DNA from: Homoserinimonas aerilata
GTDB lineage: Bacteria; Actinomycetota; Actinomycetes; Actinomycetales; Microbacteriaceae
Direction of reading: 5' to 3'
NCBI RefSeq assembly: GCF_006716125.1
Contig: NZ_VFOM01000001.1
Coordinates: 496,001-560,000 of the forward strand
DNA length: 64,000 nucleotides
Shown: positions 1 through 8,989 of the stretch, in pieces
Layout of the letters: every line of letters starts with the position of its first letter
How positions within the stretch are numbered: position 1 is the stretch's first letter
Translations under genes and position numbers: made by a program
Notes under the pieces: generated by a model
Told to the model about the DNA's origin: nothing
The model's database searches: none
The model's input: only the letters and a program-made list of their open reading frames with translations

Positions 1-157
1 GGCCCGATCCTCCCACGCGCCCCTGAGGAGGTACAGGCCCGACGTCCCGCATCGAGATCGCACAACTCACCTCGCCAGAGCGCAGTTGATCGTTTCCGGC
101 GGCAGGCTCGTCTGGAGTCGCAGGTCGGTCGAGTGTGCTCCGGGGATCTTGCGGCGC

Positions 158-1156
158 CTAGTTTCCGGTGCGGTACGTGAGCGATTGCCGGTCGGGTACA
201 AGGCGGGGGACAAGTCGCACGTAGATGACCATGCCGATCAGTTCGACGAGGGTTTGTGTTACCACTACTACTGGGGCGATCGCGAGAGTGGCCGGAAGCG
301 CGAGTGCGAGGGGGAGCACGACGAGGGAGTTGCGCGTCGCGCCGCTGAAGGTGAGTGCCCGTGCGCTCTTGGTGTCGAGGCGAGCGACGCGCGACGTTGC
401 AGTTCCCACCAGCGCCATGAGGACGAGGAAGCCGGCATAGAGGGGCAGGAGCCCGATGAGCGCGGCCGCGTTGACGGCGATCCGGTGTGCTTGAGAGGCG
501 ACGACGATGAACAGCACCAGCATCATCAGCGGAACCATCGAGGTCGCTCCCGTGCTGGCTATCGCCCGGAACGGCCGCGCTCCTGGGCTGGCCCATTGGG
601 TCACTGCGGCGGCCGCTAGTGAGGCCACGATCAGCAGGAGGAACGCCTCGATGAATGGTTCTATGTCGATGATCCCGAGCGTGGAGGGGCCAGCGAAGGC
701 GAAGAGGTAGACCGGCAGGAGGAGGAGTTGCGCGATCATCAGCAACGGTGCGGCCGCAAGCAGCTTCTCGTGGGCGGCACCGGCCAGGGCTGAGAACACG
801 ATGACGTAGTCAATGCAGGGAGTCAGTAACACCAGTAAGACCCCGATGAACAGCCCGGCATCGTGTGCGACGAACCGCGACAGGCCGAACACGATCCCCG
901 GAACCAGGACGAAATTCAAGACGAAGAGGGTGACGAGGAAGCGTGCGTCACGGAATGCTGTGCCGAGCCGAGTGAACGGCACTCCGAGGAAGGTGACGTA
1001 GAGCAGCACCGCGATCACGGGGTTAATCGCGGCTTCCAGAACTTGTGCGCCTGGCAGCGCGATACCGACTGCGAAGCCCAGAACGATCGCTGCGAGGTAG
1101 AGCGGGATCTGATGCCGCTCCAGGCGCTCTCGGATCGGCATTCTCGGCCCGCTCAT
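158..1156 (-). CDS. Arsenite-type permease (ACR3 / bile acid:Na+ symporter superfamily)
   Basis: This is a polytopic membrane protein of about 332 residues with about ten hydrophobic segments. It resembles the short actinobacterial arsenic resistance permeases, which export arsenite across the plasma membrane. The motif LLTPCIDYVIVF (Cys about 114) sits where ACR3 proteins keep a conserved TPC cysteine in the fourth helix. The ATG at 1156 is preferred because the in-frame extension upstream to 1216 is Cys/Arg-rich and not membrane-like. No arsR or arsC is visible beside it, so arsenite as the substrate is inferred from the family and from the metal-resistance surroundings. Confidence 0.7.
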   Translation of the reverse strand: MSGPRMPIRERLERHQIPLYLAAIVLGFAVGIALPGAQVLEAAINPVIAVLLYVTFLGVPFTRLGTAFRDARFLVTLFVLNFVLVPGIVFGLSRFVAHDAGLFIGVLLVLLTPCIDYVIVFSALAGAAHEKLLAAAPLLMIAQLLLLPVYLFAFAGPSTLGIIDIEPFIEAFLLLIVASLAAAAVTQWASPGARPFRAIASTGATSMVPLMMLVLFIVVASQAHRIAVNAAALIGLLPLYAGFLVLMALVGTATSRVARLDTKSARALTFSGATRNSLVVLPLALALPATLAIAPVVVVTQTLVELIGMVIYVRLVPRLVPDRQSLTYRTGN

Positions 1157-1327
1157 GTGGGCATCGCCGTAACGAGCGCATCGATTCCGATTAGCTCCGC
1201 CGCAAAAGGCGGGCACCCTGTGGCCATATCCCGACTGTATCCGTTGGATTCAGCTTGCCGGTCAGTGTCGGAACTCACCCTGGGGCGTTGTCGGCGAGGC
1301 GATCGGAACCCATTCAAAGGGGACCGA

Positions 1328-1417
1328 GACGCTGGAGAACGAGTGGAGCACTGGCTCATCCCTTACTTCATCATCGTGTCCGGCGTGGTGCTTCGCCTTA
1401 CCGGCGTGCTGAATTGA
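1328..1417 (+). pseudogene. Possible 3' remnant of a CadD-family transporter
   Basis: The frame closing at the TGA of 1415-1417 reads GERVEHWLIPYFIIVSGVVL and a few residues more. This looks like the last helix of CadD cadmium transporters; compare ERLERWEHILFPIVLIGLG in the intact cadD that ends at 4733. No start codon or upstream CadD sequence is present. The rest of the 1157-1588 gap (about 430 bases) shows no other gene. The match is short, so the call is tentative. Confidence 0.3.
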
Positions 1418-1588
1418 CATCCGGTCGCGTGGCCCGGCGCGGTCCCTGCCTTCGCCGACAGTGCCCAGTCGCACCCGGCAGGCTCACTTGGCCGCTGACC
1501 GGTGTGGTGGCGGGGTCGACCTGTCGTTCGCGGAGCCGATTCTGTTCGCCTCTCGGCCAGCGCCCGGCGGGCGCAACCGGAGGCTGGA

Positions 1589-2149
1589 CTATTCCGCCTT
1601 CCGGTGCTCCCCGCTGTCGCTGAAGAGATTGCAGGCGAGCCAGGCGATCATTCCGCAGACGACGAGCACGTCGCCGAAATTGAAGATGGCGAACCAGTCA
1701 ACGGCGATCATGTCGACGACGTGCCCGGTCAGGGCGCCGTCGTTCGCGCGGGTGATTCGGTCGTACATGTTGCCCCAGCCGCCGGCGGCAACCAGCGTGA
1801 GGAGCGCGATTTCGGCCAGGCGATGCCTCCTGGCGATCTTCGTCGCGATCCAGACCGTCAGGCCGGTCAGGAGAATCAGCACCACGGAGGCCGTTACGGC
1901 ACCGTACTCCGCGCCCAGACTGAACGCGACGCCAGGGTTGAAGGCCAGGCTGAATGAGGCGGATGGCAGCAGTGGAATCTCGGTGCCGTCGGCTAGGGCG
2001 GAGAGCGCCCACAACTTGGTCAACTGGTCAAAGGCGAAACCAGCAGCGAACACACCGAGTGCGCTGACGAGCAGCGTGCGGCGGGAACGCCCGGACGCCG
2101 TATCCGCGATGCTCACACGGCGAGTGACGTTACGCCGACTGGTGTACAT
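1589..2149 (-). CDS. lspA: Signal peptidase II (lipoprotein signal peptidase), copy 1
   Basis: This is a membrane aspartyl protease that cleaves the signal peptide of prolipoproteins after diacylglyceryl modification. Four hydrophobic segments are visible. Both catalytic Asp regions are present: GNMYDR (Asp about 130) and AIFNFGDV (Asp about 160, where FNxAD is usual). The early motif FAFDQLTKLW is also typical. The start is uncertain: ATG 2149 is chosen, while the frame stays open to 2236 and a GTG lies at 2116; none has a good Shine-Dalgarno. A second lspA lies at 10626-11216, so neither copy need be the housekeeping enzyme. Each may serve the metal-binding lipoproteins of this island (inference). 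Confidence 0.85.
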   Translation of the reverse strand: MYTSRRNVTRRVSIADTASGRSRRTLLVSALGVFAAGFAFDQLTKLWALSALADGTEIPLLPSASFSLAFNPGVAFSLGAEYGAVTASVVLILLTGLTVWIATKIARRHRLAEIALLTLVAAGGWGNMYDRITRANDGALTGHVVDMIAVDWFAIFNFGDVLVVCGMIAWLACNLFSDSGEHRKAE

Positions 2150-2408
2150 TCGCCGGTCGCGCCGGAAGCGGCGTCCGCTGCCGCGCGGTCCGCGGCTTCG
2201 CGGGAGAAGCGCGCGCTCTCTTTGGCAGTCATCCATCGATGATATCGGCTACCGGGCTGCCTCACCGTGGGTAGCGCTGCTCTTCGGTACCGAGGTATGC
2301 GAACTGGGGTTGTTGTGCGTCTTCCGGCTTCTTGGGTCTGAATGTGGCGCACACCGGTGACGGGTGGCAGGCTTGCCGTTGAGCGGTCAGGCCGACGAAA
2401 GAGGGCGA

Positions 2409-3692
2409 ATGTCATCCACAGCGGACTCCACGGGCCGAGGAGTTCCGAGGTTGCCGACGCCGGACAGCTCCATCGCCTTCCTTGCTGATGGGTACCTGTT
2501 CGGCCACCGGCGTTTCCTCCGTATGCGAAGCGACGCGTTCCGGACCCGGATCATGGGCCGCCCGGCGGTCGTCATGCACGGTTCGGAAGCGGCCCGGATC
2601 TTCTATGAAGGGGACCGGTTCACTCGGGACCGAGCCATGCCGACCTCGGTCCTTCACCTGCTTCAGGACGAAGGCAGCGTCCAGTCACTCGCCGGCGCGG
2701 TGCATCATCACCGGAAGTCCCTGTTCGCTCGGATGCTCACAGATGACGACGCGCTCCGCCGCCTGCGCGAACTCTATGCCGACGAATGGTTCCGCGCGAT
2801 GGCGGACTGGTCAGCTGCGGTCATCCTCCACGAGAAGCTCATCACTGTGCTGACACGAGTCGCCGTCCGCTGGGTGGGCATCAACCCCGACACGGTGGAC
2901 ATTCCGGCGCGCGCTGGTGAACTCGCCGGGATGATCGAGAACGCGGGCAAGTTCGGTCCGCCCAATTGGCTTGCTCGGCAACGGCGACACAGAACCGAAC
3001 GGTGGGCGGGCGAGTTGATCGCCGGCATCTGGAACGGAGACGTCCTCGTTGACCCTGGCTCTCCGCTCGCGCAGCTCGCGCACCACACCGAGCTCGACGG
3101 TTCCCGGCTGGATCAGGCGGCCGCCGCGGTCGAACTCATCAATCTGCTGCGCCCCATCGTGGCCGTTGGCCGGTTCATCGTCTTCGCCGCGCTGGCGTTG
3201 CACGTGTGGCCTTCTTGGAGGAGGGTCTTCGCCAGCGGTGACACCGCTGACGTCGGCAACTTCGTTCAGGAAGTCCGCCGTTACTACCCGTTCTTTCCTG
3301 TGATCGGCGGGCGCGCTCAGCACGGATTTGAGTGGCACGGGCATCGGTTCGAGATTGGAGACTGGGTGTTGCTCGACCTCTTCGCGACGAACCGTGATGA
3401 GCGCAGCTGGTCGGATCCCGGGCGGTTCCAGCCCGAGCGATTCCGGGACTGGACGGGCGACCCCAACACGCTGATCCCGCAGGGTGGCGGCGATCTGATC
3501 GATGGACACCGTTGCCCCGGTGAGCGGGCGACCATTGAACTGATGGAGGAGGCGGTCCACCTGTTGAGCAGGGCGACGCATTACGCAGTCCCGCCGCAGG
3601 ACCTCCGGGTGAGCCTCCGGCGCTTCCCCGCCCTGCCGGAGAGTGGATTCGTGATGGACGCGGTCGGCCCGGCTGTGTCTCGGACGGGTTGA
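2409..3692 (+). CDS. CYP152-like cytochrome P450 (fatty-acid peroxygenase type)
   Basis: A 427-residue P450. The heme loop is QGGGDLIDGHRCPGE, with axial Cys369. The I-helix region reads NLLRPIVAVGRF, with the Arg248-Pro249 pair that in the CYP152 family (P450BSbeta, OleT) binds the fatty-acid carboxylate and replaces the usual acid-alcohol pair. That family uses hydrogen peroxide and needs no redox partner; none is encoded nearby. At the position of OleT His85 this protein has Gln92 (GSVQSLAG), as P450BSbeta does. That leans toward hydroxylation rather than terminal-alkene formation, but it does not prove it. The ATG at 2409 follows an AGAGGG ribosome-binding site. It is divergent from lspA and upstream of cmtR. 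Confidence 0.85.
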   Translation: MSSTADSTGRGVPRLPTPDSSIAFLADGYLFGHRRFLRMRSDAFRTRIMGRPAVVMHGSEAARIFYEGDRFTRDRAMPTSVLHLLQDEGSVQSLAGAVHHHRKSLFARMLTDDDALRRLRELYADEWFRAMADWSAAVILHEKLITVLTRVAVRWVGINPDTVDIPARAGELAGMIENAGKFGPPNWLARQRRHRTERWAGELIAGIWNGDVLVDPGSPLAQLAHHTELDGSRLDQAAAAVELINLLRPIVAVGRFIVFAALALHVWPSWRRVFASGDTADVGNFVQEVRRYYPFFPVIGGRAQHGFEWHGHRFEIGDWVLLDLFATNRDERSWSDPGRFQPERFRDWTGDPNTLIPQGGGDLIDGHRCPGERATIELMEEAVHLLSRATHYAVPPQDLRVSLRRFPALPESGFVMDAVGPAVSRTG

Positions 3693-3750
3693 GCGCTCGT
3701 TGTCGCCTCGCGAACGATGCCGCGGTGCGTTTTAGGCGTGCCGAAAAAGG

Positions 3751-3785
3751 TTCAGTCAATACTGTATTGTTCAGTGCATGCTGAA
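3751..3785 (+). promoter_or_regulatory. CmtR promoter/operator upstream of cmtR-cadD
   Basis: Two dyads overlap here. CAATACTGTATTG (3757-3769) is a near-perfect palindrome, and TTCAGTGCATGCTGAA (3770-3785) is an inverted repeat spanning the start codon at 3778. A TATTGT box at 3765-3770 lies 7 bases before the ATG and no Shine-Dalgarno is seen, so the message is probably leaderless. The second dyad recurs at the other cmtR (19720-19735), which supports its role as operator. Confidence 0.6.
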
Positions 3786-4137
3786 TACTACTTCTCGTTT
3801 GGACGTCATGAACCGGGTGGGCCGGGCGATCGCCGACCCGACCAGATCGCGACTTCTTCTGATGTTGCTGGATCGACCGGCTTACCCTGCGGAGCTTGCT
3901 CGCGACCTGGAATTGACGCGCTCGAACGTGTCGAACCATCTGGCGTGTCTGCGTGACTGCGGCATCGTGGTCGCCGAACCCGAGGGGCGCCAAGTGCGCT
4001 ATGAGATCGCGGATCCGCACCTGGCGCAGGCGCTCACCGCGCTGGTCGACGTGACCCTCGCAGTCGACGAGAACGCTCGGTGCATTGATCCTGCCTGCTC
4101 GGTTTCTGGATGCTACAACGCAGAGGTGGTCGCGTGA
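3778..4137 (+). CDS. cmtR: CmtR-type ArsR-family Cd/Pb repressor, copy 1
   Basis: A 119-residue winged-helix repressor of the ArsR/SmtB family. Its cysteines fall at 57 and 61 (NHLACLRDCG) and at 102 (ARCIDPAC). These are the positions at which Mycobacterium tuberculosis CmtR binds Cd(II)/Pb(II), and the surrounding sequence matches that subfamily (ADPTRSR, TRSNVSNHL, EGRQVRYEIADPHLA). It should dissociate from DNA when metal binds. Extra cysteines at 107 and 112 lie in the tail. Its stop overlaps the GTG of cadD, so the two are translationally coupled and the exporter is the likely target. A close paralogue lies at 19371-19727. Confidence 0.9.
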   Translation: MLNTTSRLDVMNRVGRAIADPTRSRLLLMLLDRPAYPAELARDLELTRSNVSNHLACLRDCGIVVAEPEGRQVRYEIADPHLAQALTALVDVTLAVDENARCIDPACSVSGCYNAEVVA

Positions 4138-4733
4138 TCCTGTCTTCGGTCCTGCAGGCGATTGGCCTGTTCATCGCCACCAACATTGACGACATCATCG
4201 TGCTCTCGCTGTTCTTCGCCCGCGGTGCGGGGCAGCGTGGGACGACGGCACGGATCACCGCCGGCCAGTACCTGGGATTCGCGGCCATTCTCGGCGCGGC
4301 CGTGCTCGTCACCCTGGGTGCCGGAGCGTTTCTTCCATCGGAAGTCATTCCGTACTTCGGGCTTATCCCGCTGGCTCTGGGGCTGTGGGCCGCCTGGCAG
4401 GCGTGGCGCGGAGATGACGACGATGACGATGATGCCAAGATCGCGGGCAAGAGGGTCGGGGTTTGGACTGTCGCCGGAGTGACCTTCGCCAATGGTGGGG
4501 ACAACATCGGCGTTTACGTCCCCGTCTTCCTCAGCTTGGAGCCCGCAGCCGTGGTGGCGTACTGCATCGTCTTTCTCGCGCTCGTCGTGGTTCTGGTCGT
4601 GCTGGCTAAGTTCGTCGCCACGCGCCAGCCGATCGCCGAACGTCTCGAGCGCTGGGAACACATCCTGTTCCCCATCGTCCTTATAGGCCTCGGCATCTTC
4701 ATTCTGGTCAGCGGCGGAGCATTCGGTCTCTGA
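4134..4733 (+). CDS. cadD: CadD-family cadmium resistance transporter
   Basis: A 199-residue membrane protein of the CadD family, whose members export cadmium. The hallmark acidic motifs are present: ATNIDDIIVLSLFF in the first helix and FANGGDNIGVYVPVF in the fourth. Between them lies a cytoplasmic loop with seven consecutive Asp (DDDDDDD, about residues 91-97), a possible metal-contact site. The GTG at 4134 overlaps the cmtR stop (GTGA) and is preceded by AGAGGT. A fragment that looks like the end of another cadD is at 1328-1417. Confidence 0.88.
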   Translation: MILSSVLQAIGLFIATNIDDIIVLSLFFARGAGQRGTTARITAGQYLGFAAILGAAVLVTLGAGAFLPSEVIPYFGLIPLALGLWAAWQAWRGDDDDDDDAKIAGKRVGVWTVAGVTFANGGDNIGVYVPVFLSLEPAAVVAYCIVFLALVVVLVVLAKFVATRQPIAERLERWEHILFPIVLIGLGIFILVSGGAFGL

Positions 4734-4739
4734 TGCGGC

Positions 4740-4773
4740 GGCTTACGCGAATACGAGCGTGTACGCGTAAGCC
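4740..4773 (+). terminator. Hairpin after cadD
   Basis: A perfect 10-bp stem, GGCTTACGCG (4740-4749) against CGCGTAAGCC (4764-4773), with a 14-base loop, starts 7 bases after the cadD stop. No T-run follows, so it may slow RNA polymerase or protect the 3' end rather than act as a classical terminator. Confidence 0.55.
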
Positions 4774-4872
4774 TCGCCCGCATTCTCAGCTGTGTCTATG
4801 GCTCCACGGGCACGAAGTGGACGAGCGCTGCGTAGCCTGATTCGCGTCATAACCGGCCCGCGGCGACAGTCA

Positions 4873-5013
4873 TCAGCCCACGTTCCGACCAGTTTCGAGG
4901 TCAAGATCGAGGTAGAGGGTGATGAGGCCGAACAGCGCGCGACCGACGGTGAGGAAGATCGGGCCTAACGGTTGGTTTTTCCCTGCATGGAATGGGGTGA
5001 CCGTCTCCTCCAC
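4873..5013 (-). CDS. Possible small one-helix ORF after ccsB (unrecognised)
   Basis: A short frame of about 46 codons (GTG 5013 or 5016) contains one hydrophobic stretch, GPIFLTVGRALFGLITLYL, followed by LDLDLETGRNVG. It lies 26 bases downstream of ccsB on the same strand. No convincing ribosome-binding site was seen and I do not recognise a family. It could be a chance frame or the tail of a decayed membrane gene. Apart from this, 4774-5039 shows nothing. Confidence 0.2.
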   Translation of the reverse strand: MEETVTPFHAGKNQPLGPIFLTVGRALFGLITLYLDLDLETGRNVG

Positions 5014-5039
5014 CACGACAGTCGTCAGTAACTGAAGGT

Positions 5040-5999
5040 CTACAGCCCGCTGTAGCTGTGCAGTCCCTTGAAGAACTGATTGACGACGATGTAGTTGAAG
5101 AGAACCGAGGCGAAGCCGATGAGCGCCAGCCAGGCGGAGCGGGTGCCGCGCCAGCCACGGGTCGCCCGGGCGTGGATGTAGCCGGCGTAGACGACCCAGA
5201 TGATGAACGTCCACACCTCCTTGGTATCCCAACCCCAGTAGCGGCCCCAGGCACGTTCGGCCCAGATGGCACCAGCGACGAGGGTGAAGGTCCAGAAGAC
5301 GAAGCCCACGACCGTGACGAGGTAGGCGGAGTTCTCGAGGCGCACCGCCCTGGGCAGGGTGCGCAGGAAGCCGATGCCCTTGCCCGACGACTCGCGACGG
5401 GCCTGCAGTAACTGCAGGAGGGAGAGCGCAGCGCCGATCGCGAAGAGTGCGGTGCCGCTCGCCGCGACGAAGACGTGGATGACGAGCCAGTAGGAGTCGA
5501 GCGCATCGGGCAGCGGCTTGACGGGCACGTAGAAGTTGACAGTGGCGACACCGAGCGTGATGAGCAGGCCACCGACGATGTATGCGCCCAGGAACCGTAG
5601 GTCTTGCCAGAACTGCAGCAGCACGAACACGACCGCCACGATGGCGGAGGAGGTGAGCGAGAACTCGAACATGTTGGCCCACGGCACGAAGCCCTGGGCG
5701 ACACCGCGGAGCACGACTGCGGCGACGTGCAGCACGGTGGCGAGCACCGTGAGCGCGAACGCAATGCGCTCGAGTCCGTAGCTGGGCACGGATGCTGCGA
5801 CCCGCGTCCTCTCGAGCGTGGCGACGGAACCGCTGGCGGCGGCAAGCTGTTTCTCCGACATGCCGAGTTGGTCGGAGGAAACGTGCGAGTTGGCCGAGCG
5901 CTTCGCCAGATCCACCGCGAACAGGACGAAGGCGAGCACATATATCGCCATGGCGGAGTAGATCGCGACGAGCGAGTAGGAGTCGAGTGTTGCAGTCAC
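5040..5999 (-). CDS. ccsB: Cytochrome c biogenesis protein CcsB (heme handling, CcsA/ResC type)
   Basis: The 319-residue membrane subunit of the system II (Ccs) cytochrome c synthase. It carries the tryptophan-rich WWD-type signature WAERAWGRYWGWDTKE at about 246-261 (WDTKE where WDPKE is common). His91, His175 and His276, in or beside helices, are candidate heme ligands. In this family the protein moves heme outward and, with ResB, ligates it to apocytochrome CXXCH motifs. The GTG at 5999 overlaps the resB stop (GTGA), so it is coupled to resB. It is the last clear gene of the five-gene operon dsbA-like, resA, ccdA, resB, ccsB. Confidence 0.92.
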   Translation of the reverse strand: MTATLDSYSLVAIYSAMAIYVLAFVLFAVDLAKRSANSHVSSDQLGMSEKQLAAASGSVATLERTRVAASVPSYGLERIAFALTVLATVLHVAAVVLRGVAQGFVPWANMFEFSLTSSAIVAVVFVLLQFWQDLRFLGAYIVGGLLITLGVATVNFYVPVKPLPDALDSYWLVIHVFVAASGTALFAIGAALSLLQLLQARRESSGKGIGFLRTLPRAVRLENSAYLVTVVGFVFWTFTLVAGAIWAERAWGRYWGWDTKEVWTFIIWVVYAGYIHARATRGWRGTRSAWLALIGFASVLFNYIVVNQFFKGLHSYSGL

Positions 6000-7636
6000 G
6001 GTGTGTGCCTCTCTTGCATTGCAATCTGATGGCGTCCGACGAAGTCGTCGATCGCAGTGTCGAGGCGGGGATCGTCACCGCGGGCCAGACCTGCGTACTC
6101 GATCTGCAGCCCCTCGTCGGTCTCCACTGCTTTCACCCACAGCCTGCGCCGCGGCACGAACAGGCCGGCCATCAGGCCGAGGATGACGAGGATGACGAAG
6201 CCGAGTACCCACCCACCGCTCGGATCGTAGTGCACGTCGAAGGAGGCGAAACGGGCAACGCTCTCGTCCGCCGGGCCCGCCTCTGAGACATCATCGAACG
6301 TGACCGTGCCGAGACCATCCGGCAACTCATAGGTCTCGCCCGGACGCAGCGTGATCGCCTCCAGCCCCGAATCGCCGCCGACAACCTCCTCCATACCGTC
6401 CACGTTGAGCGAGTACACCGATCGCGGCGTGCCGTCGTCGATGCCCAGGTCGCCGGTATACACATTCAAGGTCAGCACCGGGTTGAGCAGGTCCGGGAAC
6501 GTCGATGTGAGCGCCCCCGACTCCAGTTCCGCCGCAGAAGGGTAGAAGAAGCCGCGCATGCCGATCTGCTCGGGCAGGGCATCCGGAACTTTGATGACGC
6601 CGAGAGAGGTGAGGTTGTTGTCCTGTGGCAGGAATGGCACTGCACCGGTGAATGCGGTGTTGCCATCCGCATCCGTCACAGTGATGTGGGGCGCATAACC
6701 GTTGCCGAGTAGGTAGGTGTCAAGCCCCATGATGTTGAGCGGCTCATTGACGCGGACCTCGGCCTCGTAGGGCTCAGCACCGTCCTCGTACACCGTGACC
6801 TCCGCGAGATAGTCGGTGCCGAAGCCGAACGCGTCCACGTTCTCCGTCTCGTACTTCGCGGAGAACTCATCGAGCACAAGGCGATACGACGGCAGGGTCG
6901 TCTCGTCAAAGAAACGGCCAGGCGTGAAGCTGTCGTAGTCACTGAGCACGTTGACGAACGGTTGCCCTTCCACAATGGCTTTCTGCCCATAGTGGGAGAA
7001 TCCTCCGCCGATTATCCCCACCGACACGAGCACGCCGATGAGCGCCGTGTGGAACACCAGGTTTCCGGTCTCGCGCAGGTAACCACGCTCGGCGGAGACC
7101 GAGAGTTCACGAGGGCGATGGAACACTTGCACCCGGTAGCCGGAGCGGCGCAGCAGCGACCGCGCCGACTCGACGGCGGATGCCGCGGACACCCTCTCGG
7201 GGGCGTCAACGCGCCGATACGCTTCAAGCCGCGCAAGTCGTGCCGGCGTCCTCGGCGGCGGGGTGCGCAACGCCTTCAGGTGGTGCGTGGTCCGCGGGAT
7301 GACGCAGCCAACGAGCGACACGAACAGAAGGAGGTAGATGGCCGAGAACCACACCGAACCGAACACGTCGAACAGCTGCAGGCCGTCGAGAACCGGCGCA
7401 AGATCAGGATTCTTGTCGAAGTACTGGGTGACCCCGTTCGGGTCGGCGGAGCGCTGGGGCATGAGGGACCCAGGGATCGCCGCAAGTGCGAGGAGCAACA
7501 GCAACACGATTGCCGTGCGCATGCTCGTGATCTGCCGCCAGAAGAACCGCAGGTAGCCAATGAAGCCCAGCGCAGGCTGCGAGGTGTCAGAAGGCTTCGG
7601 CGGCGGCGAGTCAAAATGATCAGATGGCCGGGACAA
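5996..7636 (-). CDS. resB: Cytochrome c biogenesis protein ResB
   Basis: A 546-residue ResB/Ccs1 protein. The start has the family form [29 protein letters not shown] shortened here to its core: a first helix near residues 43-57 followed by PGSLMPQ. Further helices come near 100, 200 and 475, with a large extracytoplasmic domain (about 215-470) between the last two. It forms the heme-ligation complex with CcsB. The start is a TTG at 7636 that overlaps the end of ccdA by 17 bases; no other start lies nearby, the next Met being at residue 39. A weak start overlapping its neighbour suggests reinitiation after ccdA. Confidence 0.9.
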   Translation of the reverse strand: MSRPSDHFDSPPPKPSDTSQPALGFIGYLRFFWRQITSMRTAIVLLLLLALAAIPGSLMPQRSADPNGVTQYFDKNPDLAPVLDGLQLFDVFGSVWFSAIYLLLFVSLVGCVIPRTTHHLKALRTPPPRTPARLARLEAYRRVDAPERVSAASAVESARSLLRRSGYRVQVFHRPRELSVSAERGYLRETGNLVFHTALIGVLVSVGIIGGGFSHYGQKAIVEGQPFVNVLSDYDSFTPGRFFDETTLPSYRLVLDEFSAKYETENVDAFGFGTDYLAEVTVYEDGAEPYEAEVRVNEPLNIMGLDTYLLGNGYAPHITVTDADGNTAFTGAVPFLPQDNNLTSLGVIKVPDALPEQIGMRGFFYPSAAELESGALTSTFPDLLNPVLTLNVYTGDLGIDDGTPRSVYSLNVDGMEEVVGGDSGLEAITLRPGETYELPDGLGTVTFDDVSEAGPADESVARFASFDVHYDPSGGWVLGFVILVILGLMAGLFVPRRRLWVKAVETDEGLQIEYAGLARGDDPRLDTAIDDFVGRHQIAMQERHTP

Positions 7637-8354
7637 AACTGCCGATCACCGCCCCGAGGCTCGAGATGAACGCCGTCCAGAGCCCCGTCACCATCGCGAC
7701 GCCGATGAGCACGAGCATGCCACCGCCCACGAGGTTGACGATGCGGATGTTGCGCTTGAGCCACGCGACCGAGCCGGTTGCCCAGCCGAAGCCGAGGGCG
7801 ACGAGCACGAAGGGGATGCCCAGGCCGAGGCAGTAGGCGGCCCCGAGCAGCGCTCCGCGGGCGGGTGACCCGCCGTTGAGGCTCAGAGCGAGGACTGCGG
7901 CGAGGGTGGGGCCGATGCAGGGTGCCCAGCCGAGGCCGAAGACGATGCCGAGGAACGGGGCGCCCGCGAGACCGGTCGTTGCCTGCCAGCGCGGCTTGAT
8001 CGTGCGCTGCAGAGGGGTAACTTTTCCGATGAAGACAAGTCCCATCAGGATGATGATCACTCCTGCAACTGCCGTGATCACATCCATCCAGCGCACCAGG
8101 AGCAGCCCCGCGACCCCGAACAGTAACCCCAGGGTGACGAAGATGGTACTGAAGCCCAGGATGAAGAGTGTGACGCCGATCATCATTCGACGGCGACTGT
8201 CGCCGCCATCGGTGAGTCCACCGATGTATCCGAGATACCCGGGGATCAGCGGGAGAACACAGGGCGATGCGAACGACACCAGCCCGGCCAGGAGCGCAAG
8301 CGGCATTGCGGCCAGAAGGCTGCCGCCGATGATCACATCACCGATGGATTCCAC
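7620..8354 (-). CDS. ccdA: Thiol-disulfide electron carrier CcdA
   Basis: A 244-residue, six-helix member of the DsbD/CcdA family. It carries electrons from cytoplasmic thioredoxin across the membrane to ResA, keeping apocytochrome cysteines reduced. The two redox cysteines are Cys32 in [13 protein letters not shown] and Cys146 in [11 protein letters not shown]. The GTG at 8354 overlaps the resA stop by one base, and its 3' end overlaps the resB start. Confidence 0.93.
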   Translation of the reverse strand: MESIGDVIIGGSLLAAMPLALLAGLVSFASPCVLPLIPGYLGYIGGLTDGGDSRRRMMIGVTLFILGFSTIFVTLGLLFGVAGLLLVRWMDVITAVAGVIIILMGLVFIGKVTPLQRTIKPRWQATTGLAGAPFLGIVFGLGWAPCIGPTLAAVLALSLNGGSPARGALLGAAYCLGLGIPFVLVALGFGWATGSVAWLKRNIRIVNLVGGGMLVLIGVAMVTGLWTAFISSLGAVIGSFVPAI

Positions 8355-8989
8355 TAGGCCTCCTCGGTGAGCTTGCGGATGATTGCTGCAAGGCTTGATG
8401 GGGCTTGAATCTGTCCAACGAAGCGGGCTGCAACTCGGCCGGCCTTGTCAAGCACCAGAGTGGTTGGCACGGCACTCGGCGGAGCGTGCCCGGCGAATGC
8501 AAGCCTTACGTCTCCGTCGTCTTTGTCAATGACCGATGGGTAGGTAATGCCGTATTTCCGGGCGAACGCAAGCGCCGTCTCCGGTTCGTCATAGACGTTC
8601 ACACCAAGGAATTTCACGCCCTTGTCTTGGTACTCCTCGTGGAGTTCGCGAAGATCCGGCGCCTCCGCGCGGCAAGGACCGCACGCGGCATACCAGAAGT
8701 TGACAACGAGCACTTGGCCCGCATAGTCCTCATTGGACACGACAATGCCGGTGTCAGTGGTCCCTTCGAACTCCACCGGCTCGCCGCGGTCGGCGGGCGC
8801 ATACTCTGAGACGGTCTTGTCTGAGGAGGTGTAGGTCGAACTCATCCCGGCGACGGTGTCGCCGGTAGGGCCTGAGGAGCATGCAGACACGAAGAGCGCG
8901 ACAGTCAGCAGCCCAACGACCGCCATGAACGTTCTCTTCCGCAGCCCTCCTTGCCACACGGAGCCAGCATTCACCGTCAGCGAGGTCAC
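8354..8989 (-). CDS. resA: ResA/TlpA-like thiol-disulfide oxidoreductase lipoprotein
   Basis: A 211-residue thioredoxin-fold protein anchored as a lipoprotein: the signal helix ends in FVSACSS (lipobox Cys37), and the redox motif is AACGPC (Cys103, Cys106) after VVNFWY. The cis-Pro loop reads SAVPTTLV. In the Ccs pathway it reduces the CXXCH cysteines of apocytochrome c with electrons from CcdA. The GTG at 8989 overlaps the stop of the DsbA-like gene. Because it is a lipoprotein it is a plausible client of the two lspA products in the island. Confidence 0.88.
   Translation of the reverse strand: MTSLTVNAGSVWQGGLRKRTFMAVVGLLTVALFVSACSSGPTGDTVAGMSSTYTSSDKTVSEYAPADRGEPVEFEGTTDTGIVVSNEDYAGQVLVVNFWYAACGPCRAEAPDLRELHEEYQDKGVKFLGVNVYDEPETALAFARKYGITYPSVIDKDDGDVRLAFAGHAPPSAVPTTLVLDKAGRVAARFVGQIQAPSSLAAIIRKLTEEA

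Noticed and set aside
86..619. 177-codon + strand frame at the left edge
   Set aside because: It runs antisense to the arsenite permease and its product is Arg/Glu/His-rich without a domain.
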